Shown here one piece after another: positions 45,132 to 53,101 of a stretch of DNA of 64,000 nt. The translations under genes and the position numbers were made by a program. The notes below the pieces were generated by a model. That model searched no databases and was not told the origin of the DNA. It worked only from the letters and a program-made list of their open reading frames with translations. The DNA is from Phytohabitans aurantiacus (lineage in GTDB: Bacteria > Actinomycetota > Actinomycetes > Mycobacteriales > Micromonosporaceae): NCBI RefSeq assembly GCF_027923225.1, contig NZ_BSDI01000040.1:1-64000 (forward strand), in the 5' to 3' direction. The stretch's first letter is position 1; each line of letters opens with the position of its first letter.

Positions 45132-46388
45132 ATGAGACCCAACCCGAATCGCGGCCGCGTGTACCGACGCTGCGGCTGCCGCGATACCAACGGCCAGCAA
45201 CTGGGCGCCCGCTGCCCACAACTGGCCAACCCGCGACACGGAAGCTGGGCTTTCGCCGTAGACATGCCGTCACCCGACGGCAAGCGCAAGACCATGCGCC
45301 GCAGCGGCTACGACACCCGCGCCGACGCCCGCACGGCACTGGGCAGGTGCTGGAATGCGAACGCGCCGGCGTCTACCTCGACGACACCCAGACCGTCGCC
45401 GACTACCTGATCGGCTGGCTGGACGCCAAGGCATGGCAGCTCAAGCCGACCACCGTGGCCCGCTATCGCGACTATCTGCACAACGATCTGCTGCCGGCCT
45501 TCGGTGCGGTTTCGCCTCGAACGCCTGACGCACCAACATGTCGACCGGTTCGTGCGGACCCAGCTTGCCGCAGGCCGCGGCCCGGTCACCCTACGCCGCT
45601 GCATCGCCACACTGTCCAACGCGCTCAACGACGCTATCCGCCAACGCCGACTAACCCACAACGCAGCCCGCTACACCGCCATCCCACTCCCACACCGCGC
45701 CGAACGTCCATGTTGGACCATCGAGGAAACCGTCGCATTCCTGCGCTACTGCCGCCAGGTCGACGACCCCCTCACCGAGCTCTTCGAGGTGCTGATCTGT
45801 ACGGGCATGCGCAAAGGCGAAGCGCTCGGCCTGCACTGGGCCGACGTCGACCTGCAAGCCCGGCTGCTATTCGTCCGACACACCCTCGTCGCCGTCGACA
45901 ACAGCCGCTTGGTGCTCAGCACGCCGAAGACGCCCGGCAGCCGCGACTGGATCGCGTTGTCCAGCCGAGCCGTCGCCGCGCTACGCCGCTGCGCCAGACG
46001 TCAGCGCGCCACAGCCATCACCGGCAGGGCATCCAACGACCGGGGACTCGTCTTCTGCCGGCCTGAAGGGCAGCCGATCCGCCCCGAGCGCGTGCTGCGC
46101 CGCTTCTACGAGCTGGCTGAGGCGGCGGGTGTGCCGCGGATCCGGGTCCACGACTTACGTCACCTGGCCGCCACCATCATGATCGCGTCCGGAGTTCCGC
46201 TGGCCATGGTGTCTAAGACCTTGCGGCACTCCACTTTTTCGACCACCGTTGACATCTACGGCCACCTGACCCGCCAAGCCGCACAGGGCGCAGTCGATGC
46301 CACCGCCACCGCATTGGAGGCTGCCGAACGCACGGCAAGAGGCACACCGCCAGGACGACGCTCGCATGCGACCATACTGCGACCATAA
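45132..46388 (+). pseudogene. int: tyrosine site-specific integrase with two compensating frameshifts
   Basis: The reading begins at ATG 45132 (AGGAGGACGTC upstream) with an Arm/AP2-type N-terminus. It shifts frame near 45345 (continuing GVYLDDTQTVADYLIGWLDA), shifts back near 45505, and runs to 46388. Joined it would be about 418 aa, normal for pSAM2-type integrases. The catalytic domain in the last frame is complete: Arg in CTGMRKGEALGL, HDLRH, LRHSTF and the nucleophile Tyr in VDIYGHL. As read, no single frame gives a full integrase, so it is either inactive or affected by sequencing errors. It ends 60 bp before the right att copy. Confidence 0.8.
46367..46387. repeat. TGCGACCATA doublet at the integrase 3' end, candidate arm-type site
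   Basis: Two exact copies (46367-46376 and 46378-46387) with an 11-bp period, in inverse orientation to the TGGTCGCA doublet at 45058. They overlap the last integrase codons and lie 61 bp from the att core. Confidence 0.5.
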
Positions 46389-46447
46389 TCGGCCCTTATA
46401 CATAACCGCTGATATACCACGCACGGCATATCAGCAGCTCAAGCCAT

Positions 46448-46490
46448 GTCGGGACGGCCGGATTCGAACCGACGCCCCCTTGACCCCCAG
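46448..46490 (-). repeat. attachment-site repeat, right copy: 3' half of tRNA-Pro(GGG)
   Basis: 43 bp identical to 3375-3417 except one base (C for A at 46476). It too begins in the anticodon loop, and the sequence beyond 46490 does not complete the tRNA 5' half. It lies 60 bp after the integrase stop. Confidence 0.85.
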
Positions 46491-46634
46491 TGGCCCAGCG
46501 GCATGCTCGCGCACGTTTGCCCAGGTCGTCTGAAGCATAAACCGGCCGAGTAAAGGAGTCATCGCCACGCTCCGAGACTGACCGCGCCTGAGGTGCCGCG
46601 AGAACCCAGCGTGTGCTTACCTGCCCGGACCGTC

Positions 46635-46648
46635 GGGACTTCTGGCCC
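46635..46648. promoter_or_regulatory. DosR/DevR-like box upstream of the stress-protein gene
   Basis: GGGACTTCTGGCCC resembles the GGGACTWWAGTCCC-type box of the actinobacterial hypoxia regulator DosR/DevR, with one weak half-site. It is about 90 bp upstream of the usp start, and the downstream genes are of the type seen in dormancy regulons. Confidence 0.5.
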
Positions 46649-46737
46649 TGCGCGGCCGCGCCGGCACGCGGCAGTGTGGTGCCAGGAAGAGCTCGCGCCG
46701 ACCTGGTGACGGGCCAGCGTGGAAGGCGGTGAGGGCG

Positions 46738-47604
46738 ATGGCGTTTCCACGTGTCGCCGTCGGCGTGGCCGGCACCGCGACGTCCTGGCAGGCATTGGCC
46801 TGGGCCGCCGACGAGGCCGCCGCCACCGGCGGGCACCTGGTCATCTGCCACGGCTGCCCCGCCGAGTCCGTGCTCGGCCGGTATCCGGCCGCGGTGCCGA
46901 TGGCTGTGCTCGAGCTGGCGGACCCGCCGCTGGCGCGCGCAGTTGCCGCGACCCGCGCCCGCCTGGGCGGCGAACGGGTCAGCGTGCGCATCCGTCCAGA
47001 GCACCACGCGGTCGCGCTGCTGGCCGACGCTGCCCGGGACGCGGATGTGCTGGTCCTCGGGGCGCCGAGCAGTAGGGGCTGGCGCGAGATCACGCACCGG
47101 CTGCTGGGTCACGTGCCCGTCCCGACGATAGTGGTGCGGCCGGTCACGGGTCCGGCTGGCCCGTTTGCCGGGCATGTCGTGGTCGGCGTCGACGGTTCCG
47201 AGCCTTCCGCGGGTGGACTGGAGCTCGCCTTCCGCTACGCGGCCACACACCGGGTGCCACTCGCCGCCGTGCACGCCACCGCCGACGCCCCCGATGACTT
47301 CTGGTTCGACGACACGATGCTGGAGGCACACTTCCCCGCCGAACCGGCCGGGCTGCGGCTGCTGGCCGAACAGGTCGAGCCGTGGACCCACAAGTACCCG
47401 GACGTGCGGGTCAAGCGAGCCGTGTACACCGGGCGAGCCCTGCCGGCCCTGCTTCGCGCCGCCGCTGGCGCTCGGCTGCTGGCGCTCGGCGCCCGCGGCC
47501 ACGGCGTGGCGGCCCGCGTGCTGCTGGGCTCTGTCAGCCACGGCGTCGTCGACCAGGCCGGCGGCCCGGTCGCGGTCGTCCCATCCATGGGAGCACCACG
47601 ATGA
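46738..47604 (+). CDS. universal stress protein with two Usp domains
   Basis: 288 aa with tandem Usp folds. The first is VAVGVAGTATSWQALAWAADEA to TIVVRPV; the second starts at VVVGVDGSEPSAGGLELA and ends LGSVSHGVVDQAGGPVAVVPS. The ATP-binding G-2x-G-9x-G[ST] pattern is clear in the second domain (GARGHGVAARVLLGS) and degraded in the first (GAPSSRGWREITHR). Such proteins bind ATP and are induced by hypoxia in actinomycetes. ATG at 46738 with GGTGAGG upstream (GTG at 46729 is possible). The stop overlaps the nitroreductase start. Confidence 0.9.
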   Translation: MAFPRVAVGVAGTATSWQALAWAADEAAATGGHLVICHGCPAESVLGRYPAAVPMAVLELADPPLARAVAATRARLGGERVSVRIRPEHHAVALLADAARDADVLVLGAPSSRGWREITHRLLGHVPVPTIVVRPVTGPAGPFAGHVVVGVDGSEPSAGGLELAFRYAATHRVPLAAVHATADAPDDFWFDDTMLEAHFPAEPAGLRLLAEQVEPWTHKYPDVRVKRAVYTGRALPALLRAAAGARLLALGARGHGVAARVLLGSVSHGVVDQAGGPVAVVPSMGAPR

Positions 47605-48563
47605 GCACCACCATCCAGCCACAGATCGATCTGCGCGAAGCGGTCACCGCCGCCATCAGGGCGCCGTCGATGCACAACAGCCAGCCGTGGCGGTTCCGGC
47701 TCCGAGAGGGCGGCATCGACGTGTACGCCGATCCGGCGCGGCGGCTGCCTGTTTCTGACCCATCCGGCTGGGCCACCCGTATCGCTTGCGGGGCGGCTAT
47801 CTACAACCTGCGGCTCGCCTTTGCCGTGCAGGGAGCGCCGGCAGTGGTGGAGGTCCGTCCGGACCTGACCGATCCGGATCTGATGGCACGGGTACGGCCG
47901 GGGCCGGCACGCCCAGCGACGCCTGCCGAGCGCGACCAGTATGCGGCCATCTGGCGCCGGCACAGCAACCGGCTGCCGTTCTGGCCGGACCCGGTACCGG
48001 GTGATGCTCGTGCCCGTCTGATCGCAGCGGCCCGCGCGGAGGCCGCTTGGCTGGAACTGCTCATCGGGCCCGGACCGCTCGCGGCGGTGAGCGAGATCGC
48101 GCATGCCGCCCATCGCGTCCTGCACCGCGACCCCGAATACGCGACCGAACTGACCGACTGGACCCGGCACGCCGCAGCGCCCGACGGGGTGCCCGCCGCG
48201 GCCGGCGGGCCCAGTCCGGAACCCACCGACCTGCTGCCCGGCCGCCCGTTCGGTAGCCGACCGCGCGCCGCCGGCCGGGATTTCGAGGCCGACCCGCTGG
48301 TCGCGGTGCTGGGTACCGCGTCGAATTCGCCCAGCGACCAGATCCGGGCCGGTCAGGCGCTGCAGGCGGTGCTGCTGACCGTCACGGACGCCGGCCTGGC
48401 CGCGTCCATGCACTCGCAGCCGATCGAGGTGCCCGCTGCCCGCGAACGCCTGCGCACCGCACTTGGCCGGTTCGGCACGCCGCAGATGGTGCTGCGCATC
48501 GGGTACGGCCAACCGGGCTACCCCACCCCGCGGCGCGACCCCGCTGACGTCATCGAACCCTGA
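47601..48563 (+). CDS. Acg-family nitroreductase-like protein
   Basis: 320 aa. The motif AAIRAPSMHNSQPWRF is the flavin-binding start of the Acg family (Rv2032-like), a split nitroreductase fold common in dormancy regulons, often with an active-site lid blocking normal turnover. Later motifs (SDQIRAGQALQAVLLTVTDAGLAASMHSQPIE, RIGYG) fit the family. ATG at 47601 overlaps the usp stop (ATGA), so the two are translationally coupled. The physiological substrate of this family is uncertain. Confidence 0.88.
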   Translation: MSTTIQPQIDLREAVTAAIRAPSMHNSQPWRFRLREGGIDVYADPARRLPVSDPSGWATRIACGAAIYNLRLAFAVQGAPAVVEVRPDLTDPDLMARVRPGPARPATPAERDQYAAIWRRHSNRLPFWPDPVPGDARARLIAAARAEAAWLELLIGPGPLAAVSEIAHAAHRVLHRDPEYATELTDWTRHAAAPDGVPAAAGGPSPEPTDLLPGRPFGSRPRAAGRDFEADPLVAVLGTASNSPSDQIRAGQALQAVLLTVTDAGLAASMHSQPIEVPAARERLRTALGRFGTPQMVLRIGYGQPGYPTPRRDPADVIEP

Positions 48564-48581
48564 ACCGGAAAGGGGACGTCC

Positions 48582-48980
48582 ATGTTGGACACTGTCGTGC
48601 GCCCGGCCACGGAGGCCGAGCCGATCGCGGCGCCGATCGAGTTCGCCGGCCCGGAACCGGTGCTGCTGGTACCGGTCGTCAGCGGCGGGGCGAAGCCGCG
48701 CCCGGTCGGTGCCTTCGTAGTCGCTGGCGGGCGGGTCCGCTACCGCCCCGTGCTCGACGTGGGCGAGTTGGCCGCCGCCGCGCTCGCCGCGGTGACGATC
48801 GTCGGTGCGGCGGTCGCCGTAACCCGCCGGCGGACCCCGGTGGTCGGGGCCATCCGGATGGGACACGGCGGCTGGGTCAGTCTCAGAGGCTTCTCCCCCA
48901 CCGGGCGAGGGCGGCCCCGGTGGTGGCCGCAGCGGAACACCAGATCCGAAGGAGGACGCAGATGCGCGCGTCGGTCGTGA
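48582..48980 (+). CDS. small putative membrane protein of unknown function
   Basis: 132 aa. A Pro/Val-rich beta part (~20-60) precedes one hydrophobic helix (VGELAAAALAAVTIVGAAVAV, ~60-80), then a basic segment. ATG at 48582 has AAAGGGGACGTC upstream. The last 19 bp overlap the adh gene in another frame, and the low-complexity end (RRCARRS) may indicate that the real gene is shorter or altered. No family recognised; its position within the stress operon is the only clue. Confidence 0.5.
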   Translation: MLDTVVRPATEAEPIAAPIEFAGPEPVLLVPVVSGGAKPRPVGAFVVAGGRVRYRPVLDVGELAAAALAAVTIVGAAVAVTRRRTPVVGAIRMGHGGWVSLRGFSPTGRGRPRWWPQRNTRSEGGRRCARRS

Positions 48981-49972
48981 CGAGCTTCGAGAAACCGTTG
49001 GAGATCAGGGACGTTCCGGTCCCCGAGCCGGGGCCCGGGCAGGTTCTGGTGCGCATCGAGGCCAGCGGCCTGTGCCACACCGATATCCACGCCGCACGCG
49101 GAGACTGGCCCGTCAAACCGTCCGTACCATTCACGCCGGGCCACGAAGGCGTGGGCATTGTGGAGCAGACCGGCGATGGGGTCACGTCTCCGGCGGTCGG
49201 TGACCGGGTCGCGATCCCGTGGCTGGGCTCGGCGTGCGGCACCTGCCAGTACTGCGTGAGCGGGTGGGAGACGCTGTGCGAGGCGCAGCGCAACACCGGC
49301 TACTCGATCGACGGCGCGCACGCGGAGTACGCGGTCGCGTCGGCCCGGTACGTGGTGCCGGTGCCCGACGGCGTGGACCCGTTCGCGGCGGCGCCGCTGA
49401 CCTGTGCGGGCGTGACCACCTACAAGGCCGTCAAGGTGGCCGGGGTCCAGCCGGGTGAGCGCGTGGCGATCTTCGGCGTTGGTGGGCTTGGACATCTGGC
49501 TCAGCAGTACGCGCAGATCTTCGGTGGTGAGACGGTGGCCGTCGACGTGACCGAGGAGAAGCTGCGGCTGGCCGCCTCGCTGGGCGCGACCGAGCTGGTC
49601 AACGCCGCGACGACTGACCCGGTAGCGGCCATCCAGTCGCTGGGCGGCGTCGATGTGGCGGTGGTGCTCGCCGCCGAGCCGAAGGTGCTGGAGCAGGCGC
49701 ACGCCTCGCTGCGCCGCGGCGGCCGGCTGGTGCTGGTGTCGCTTCCCAAGGACAACGCGATGCGGTTGCCGATCTTCGAGACGGTCCTGAAGGGAATCTC
49801 GGTGATCGGATCGATCGTCGGCACACGCGACGACCTTGCCACGGTGTTCAAGCTGCACGCTGCCGGACGGACCAAGGTGATTTACGAGGTACGCAAGCTC
49901 GACGAGATCAACACGGCGATCGACGACGTACTCGCCAGCCGGGTGCCGGCCCGTTTGGTGCTACAGCCCTGA
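48962..49972 (+). CDS. adhP: zinc-dependent alcohol dehydrogenase
   Basis: 336 aa MDR-family enzyme oxidising alcohols or reducing aldehydes with NAD(H). Catalytic zinc ligands are in SGLCHTDIH and GHEGVG, the structural zinc Cys cluster in CGTCQYCVSGWETLC, and the Rossmann motif is FGVGGLGHLA. This is the AdhP/AdhA type with bacterial tetrameric length. ATG at 48962 with GGAGGACGCAG upstream. A strong terminator follows (49998-50030). With phosphoketolase downstream it may handle fermentative acetaldehyde/acetate flux at low oxygen. Confidence 0.93.
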   Translation: MRASVVTSFEKPLEIRDVPVPEPGPGQVLVRIEASGLCHTDIHAARGDWPVKPSVPFTPGHEGVGIVEQTGDGVTSPAVGDRVAIPWLGSACGTCQYCVSGWETLCEAQRNTGYSIDGAHAEYAVASARYVVPVPDGVDPFAAAPLTCAGVTTYKAVKVAGVQPGERVAIFGVGGLGHLAQQYAQIFGGETVAVDVTEEKLRLAASLGATELVNAATTDPVAAIQSLGGVDVAVVLAAEPKVLEQAHASLRRGGRLVLVSLPKDNAMRLPIFETVLKGISVIGSIVGTRDDLATVFKLHAAGRTKVIYEVRKLDEINTAIDDVLASRVPARLVLQP

Positions 49973-49997
49973 CCGTCCGGGACCAACGGCCCTAACC

Positions 49998-50030
49998 CCG
50001 ATCCCCAGCCTCCCGCAGGCTGGGGATCGG
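49998..50030 (+). terminator. strong hairpin terminator after adhP
   Basis: Perfect 14-bp stem CCGATCCCCAGCCT / AGGCTGGGGATCGG with a 5-nt loop, 25 bp after the adh stop. There is no clear T-run, as is usual in actinomycetes. Confidence 0.8.
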
Positions 50031-50073
50031 CGATTACCGAGCACGGTATCCGGACCTGGGAGAGGCTGACCGT

Positions 50074-52467
50074 ATGGACACGACGCTGGACACCGCCGCA
50101 CCGCTGACCGGGGAGGAGCTGCGCCGTCTGGACGCCTACTGGCGGGCGGCCAACTACCTCACCATCGGGCAGATCTACCTGCTCGACAACCCGCTGCTGC
50201 GGGAACCGCTCGCGCCCGAACACATCAAGCCACGCCTACTCGGGCATTGGGGCACCAGCCCCGGGCTGAACCTGATCTACGTACACCTCAACCGCGCCAT
50301 CGTAGCGCGCGACCTGTCCGCGATCTACGTGACCGGGCCGGGCCACGGCGGCCCGGCGCTGGTCGCGAACACCTGGCTGGAAGGCACCTACAGCGAGCTG
50401 TACCCGTCGGTGTCCCGCGACGAGGCCGGCATGGCCCGGCTGTTCCGCCAGTTCTCGTTCCCCGGCGGCATCCCCAGCCACGTCGCGCCGGAGGTGCCCG
50501 GCTCGATCCACGAGGGCGGCGAACTCGGATACTCCCTGATGCACGCATACGGCGCCGCGTTCGACAACCCCGACCTGCTGGTCGCCTGCGTCATCGGCGA
50601 CGGCGAGGCCGAGACCGGCCCGCTCGCCGCCAGCTGGCTCTCCAACGTGTACCTCAACCCGGCCCGGGACGGTGCGGTGCTGCCCATCCTGCACCTCAAC
50701 GGGTACAAGATCGCCAACCCGACCGCGCTGGACCGGATCCCGCCCGACGACCTCATCGCGATGCTGCGCGGCTTCGGGTACGAGCCCTACGTGGTCTCGG
50801 GCGACGATCCCGACACCGTGCACCAACAGTTCGCCGGCACCCTCGACAAGGCCCTCGATGAGATCGCCGGCATCCAGCGGCACGCCCGCACCACCGGCGA
50901 CGGCACCCGCCCCCGCTGGCCGGTCATCGTGCTGCGCACCCCCAAGGGCTGGACCGGCCCGCGCGAGGTCGACGGCGTGCGGGTGGAGGGCACGTTCCGG
51001 TCACACCAGGTACCCCTGTCGGCGGTCCGCGACAACCCCGACCACCTGCGCCAACTGGAGGCATGGCTGCGCTCGTACCGGCCAGAGGAGCTGTTCGACG
51101 CGACCGGCGCACCGATCGACGACCTCGCCGCCCTGCCACCGGCCGGTGACCGGCGGATGAGCGCGAACCCGCACGCCAACGGCGGCGTCGTACTGCGCGA
51201 CCTGGTACTGCCGGACTTCCGCCAGTACGCCGTCGACGTACCCACGCCCGGCGAGCCGATGGCCGAGGCCACCCGCGTGTTCGGCACCTGGCTGCGCGAC
51301 GTCATCCGGGCCAACCCCGACCGATTCCGGCTGTTCGGCCCGGACGAGGTCACCTCGAACCGGCTCGGCGCCGCCCTGGAGGTCACCGACCGGGCGTACA
51401 CCGCGCAGATCCGCGACGGCGACGACCACCTCTCCCCCGACGGCCGGGTCATGGAGGTGCTGTCCGAGCACCTGTGCCAGGGCTGGCTCGAGGGGTACCT
51501 ACTCACCGGCCGGCACGGCGTGTTCACCAGCTACGAGGCGTTCATCCACGTGGTCGACTCGATGGTCAACCAGCACGCCAAGTGGCTCAAGGTGACCCGG
51601 CACATCCCCTGGCGCCGGCCCCTGGCCTCGCTGAACTACCTGCTCTCCTCGCACGTGTGGCGCCAGGACCACAACGGCTTCTCCCACCAGGACCCCGGCT
51701 TCATCGACCACGTCGTCAACAAGAAGGCCGAAGTCGTCCGCGTGTACCTGCCGCCGGACGCCAACACGCTGCTGTCCACGATGGACCACTGCCTGCGCAG
51801 CCGGCACTACATCAACGTCGTCGTGGCCGGCAAGCAGCCCGCCCCCAGCTGGCTGACCATGGACGAGGCGATCCTGCACTGCCGGCGCGGCCTGGGCATC
51901 TGGGACTGGGCCAGCACCGACGCCGACGCCGAACCGGACGTCGTGCTCGCCTGCGCCGGCGACGTGCCCACCCTCGAAACGCTCGCCGCCGCCGACCTGC
52001 TGCGCCGGCACCTGCCCGACCTGAAGGTACGCGTGGTCAACGTCGTCGACCTGATGCGCCTGCAACCCGACAGCGAACACCCGCACGGGCTGCCCGACAC
52101 CCAGTTCGACACCATCTTCACCACCGACAAACCGATCATCTTCGCCTACCACGGGTACCCGTGGCTGATCCACCGGCTCACCTACCGCCGCACCAACCAC
52201 CGCAACCTGCACGTGCGCGGTTACAAGGAGGAAGGCACCACCACCACACCGTTCGACATGGTCATGCTCAACGACCTCGACCGGTACCACCTGGTCATCG
52301 ACGTCATCGACCGGGTGCCAGGGCTCGGCGCGCGCGCCGCCCACCTGCGCCAGGCCATGGTCGACGCCCGCCAACAATGCCGCGACCACACCCGCCGGCA
52401 CGGCGAAGACGCACCCGAGGTCACCGAATGGCGCTGGATCCGCGAGGAGGCCGAAACGACACCCTGA
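50074..52467 (+). CDS. xfp: xylulose-5-phosphate/fructose-6-phosphate phosphoketolase
   Basis: 797 aa, the normal Xfp length. TPP enzyme splitting sugar phosphates with phosphate into acetyl phosphate plus triose or erythrose phosphate. It has the N-terminal LGHWGTSPGLN and GPGHGGPA motifs, the TPP-binding GDGEAETGP ... NGYKIANPT core and the conserved HQDPGFIDH segment. ATG at 50074 with GGGAGAGG upstream. It is followed by a bidirectional terminator. Acetyl phosphate can feed ATP synthesis when respiration is limited, in line with the neighbouring cyd genes. Confidence 0.96.
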   Translation: MDTTLDTAAPLTGEELRRLDAYWRAANYLTIGQIYLLDNPLLREPLAPEHIKPRLLGHWGTSPGLNLIYVHLNRAIVARDLSAIYVTGPGHGGPALVANTWLEGTYSELYPSVSRDEAGMARLFRQFSFPGGIPSHVAPEVPGSIHEGGELGYSLMHAYGAAFDNPDLLVACVIGDGEAETGPLAASWLSNVYLNPARDGAVLPILHLNGYKIANPTALDRIPPDDLIAMLRGFGYEPYVVSGDDPDTVHQQFAGTLDKALDEIAGIQRHARTTGDGTRPRWPVIVLRTPKGWTGPREVDGVRVEGTFRSHQVPLSAVRDNPDHLRQLEAWLRSYRPEELFDATGAPIDDLAALPPAGDRRMSANPHANGGVVLRDLVLPDFRQYAVDVPTPGEPMAEATRVFGTWLRDVIRANPDRFRLFGPDEVTSNRLGAALEVTDRAYTAQIRDGDDHLSPDGRVMEVLSEHLCQGWLEGYLLTGRHGVFTSYEAFIHVVDSMVNQHAKWLKVTRHIPWRRPLASLNYLLSSHVWRQDHNGFSHQDPGFIDHVVNKKAEVVRVYLPPDANTLLSTMDHCLRSRHYINVVVAGKQPAPSWLTMDEAILHCRRGLGIWDWASTDADAEPDVVLACAGDVPTLETLAAADLLRRHLPDLKVRVVNVVDLMRLQPDSEHPHGLPDTQFDTIFTTDKPIIFAYHGYPWLIHRLTYRRTNHRNLHVRGYKEEGTTTTPFDMVMLNDLDRYHLVIDVIDRVPGLGARAAHLRQAMVDARQQCRDHTRRHGEDAPEVTEWRWIREEAETTP

Positions 52468-52473
52468 CCGGAC

Positions 52474-52513
52474 GGCAACGGGGTCCCCTGCCGCGGCGGG
52501 GGACCCCGTTGCC
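52474..52513. terminator. bidirectional terminator between xfp and the Crp-like gene
   Basis: 15-bp perfect stem GGCAACGGGGTCCCC / GGGGACCCCGTTGCC with a 10-nt loop, between the convergent xfp (stop 52467) and the Crp-like gene (restored stop 52527). Confidence 0.8.
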
Positions 52514-52526
52514 GTTGCTGTTGCCG

Positions 52527-52975
52527 TCACAGGTCGAGAAGGCGGGACCGGGTGGCTTGTAAGCGCTCGACGACCACCTGAACGAACCGGCGGTGAGCTC
52601 GAACCCCAGAGCCGGGTCCTCCGCGCACAGTCGGTAGATGCCCTTGCCGTCCAGCTCGACGGTGAGCGTGGGCTCGACAGCGGTGGCGCCGAAGTGCCAC
52701 CGGTACGGCGGGAACAGCCAGGACCAGCCCAGCACGCTGCCGCCGCCGAGCGTCTCGACCACGACCCGGCCGCGGCCCGGCACCTCCGTATCCAGCTCGA
52801 CGGCGCCGTCCCGGATCAGCCAGAACCGGTCAGCCACCCCACCCTCGGAGAAGATCCGGGTGCCGGCGTGGAAGGACGAACGGCGGCCCCACAGCGCCAG
52901 CCGGTCCAGGTGCTGGCGGGACATGCCATGCAGGAACGGGTGCCCGGCCAGCAGGTCGTACGCGGTCGTAATCAT
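52527..52975 (-). CDS. Crp-like cyclic-nucleotide-binding protein, frameshifted near the C-terminus
   Basis: About 149 aa once corrected: one cNMP-binding fold (FSEGGVADRFWLIRDGAVEL ... LGGGSVLGWSWLFPP) and a final helix, with no DNA-binding domain. As read, the frame changes near 52590: after GFELT the in-frame text becomes unlike the family and would run to 52421 inside xfp. In the adjacent frame RFVQVVVERLQATRSRLLDL ends at 52527, just before the terminator, matching the family end. One lost base explains it. ATG at 52975 with GGAGGTGTCGCC upstream; divergent from cydA. Such proteins often flank cyd genes. Confidence 0.75.
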
Positions 52976-53049
52976 GGCGACACCTCCTGTTTCGTACCAG
53001 CACACCAGGTCCACGCACGGGTGTTCAGGGTCACCGGTCCCGGCCGACT

Positions 53050-53065
53050 AGGGCCTTCCGGCCCT
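53050..53065. promoter_or_regulatory. palindrome upstream of cydA, DosR-like
   Basis: AGGGCCTTCCGGCCCT is a perfect 6-4-6 palindrome 37 bp before cydA, with the same architecture as the GGGACTTCTGGCCC box upstream of usp. A DosR-type or redox regulator site is possible. Confidence 0.4.
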
Positions 53066-53101
53066 GCCCGCGCGGCGGCCCTCACCGCGAATCTTGATCC
53101 C

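Larger units (their letters stand above)
3375..46490. mobile_element. ~43 kb genomic island integrated at tRNA-Pro(GGG)
   Basis: Bounded by 43-bp direct repeats (42/43 identical) of the tRNA-Pro 3' half, with a tyrosine integrase ending 60 bp inside the right repeat. Cargo includes the P450/copper oxidase group, the MoxR-Lon operon, an EACC1-caspase pair and a subtilase-fusion cluster. I see no FtsK/Tra translocase, replication initiator, excisionase or phage structural gene. It therefore looks like a cargo island or decayed element rather than a self-transmissible one. The integrase is frameshifted, so it may be fixed. Confidence 0.7.

Noticed and set aside
3375..46490. Self-transmissible integrative conjugative element or prophage
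   Set aside because: No FtsK/Tra translocase, replication protein, relaxase, capsid, terminase or tail gene is visible.
47235..48866. 543-aa minus-strand frame opposite the nitroreductase
   Set aside because: Low-complexity Arg/Gly/Pro translation caused by high GC; the plus strand carries recognisable domains.
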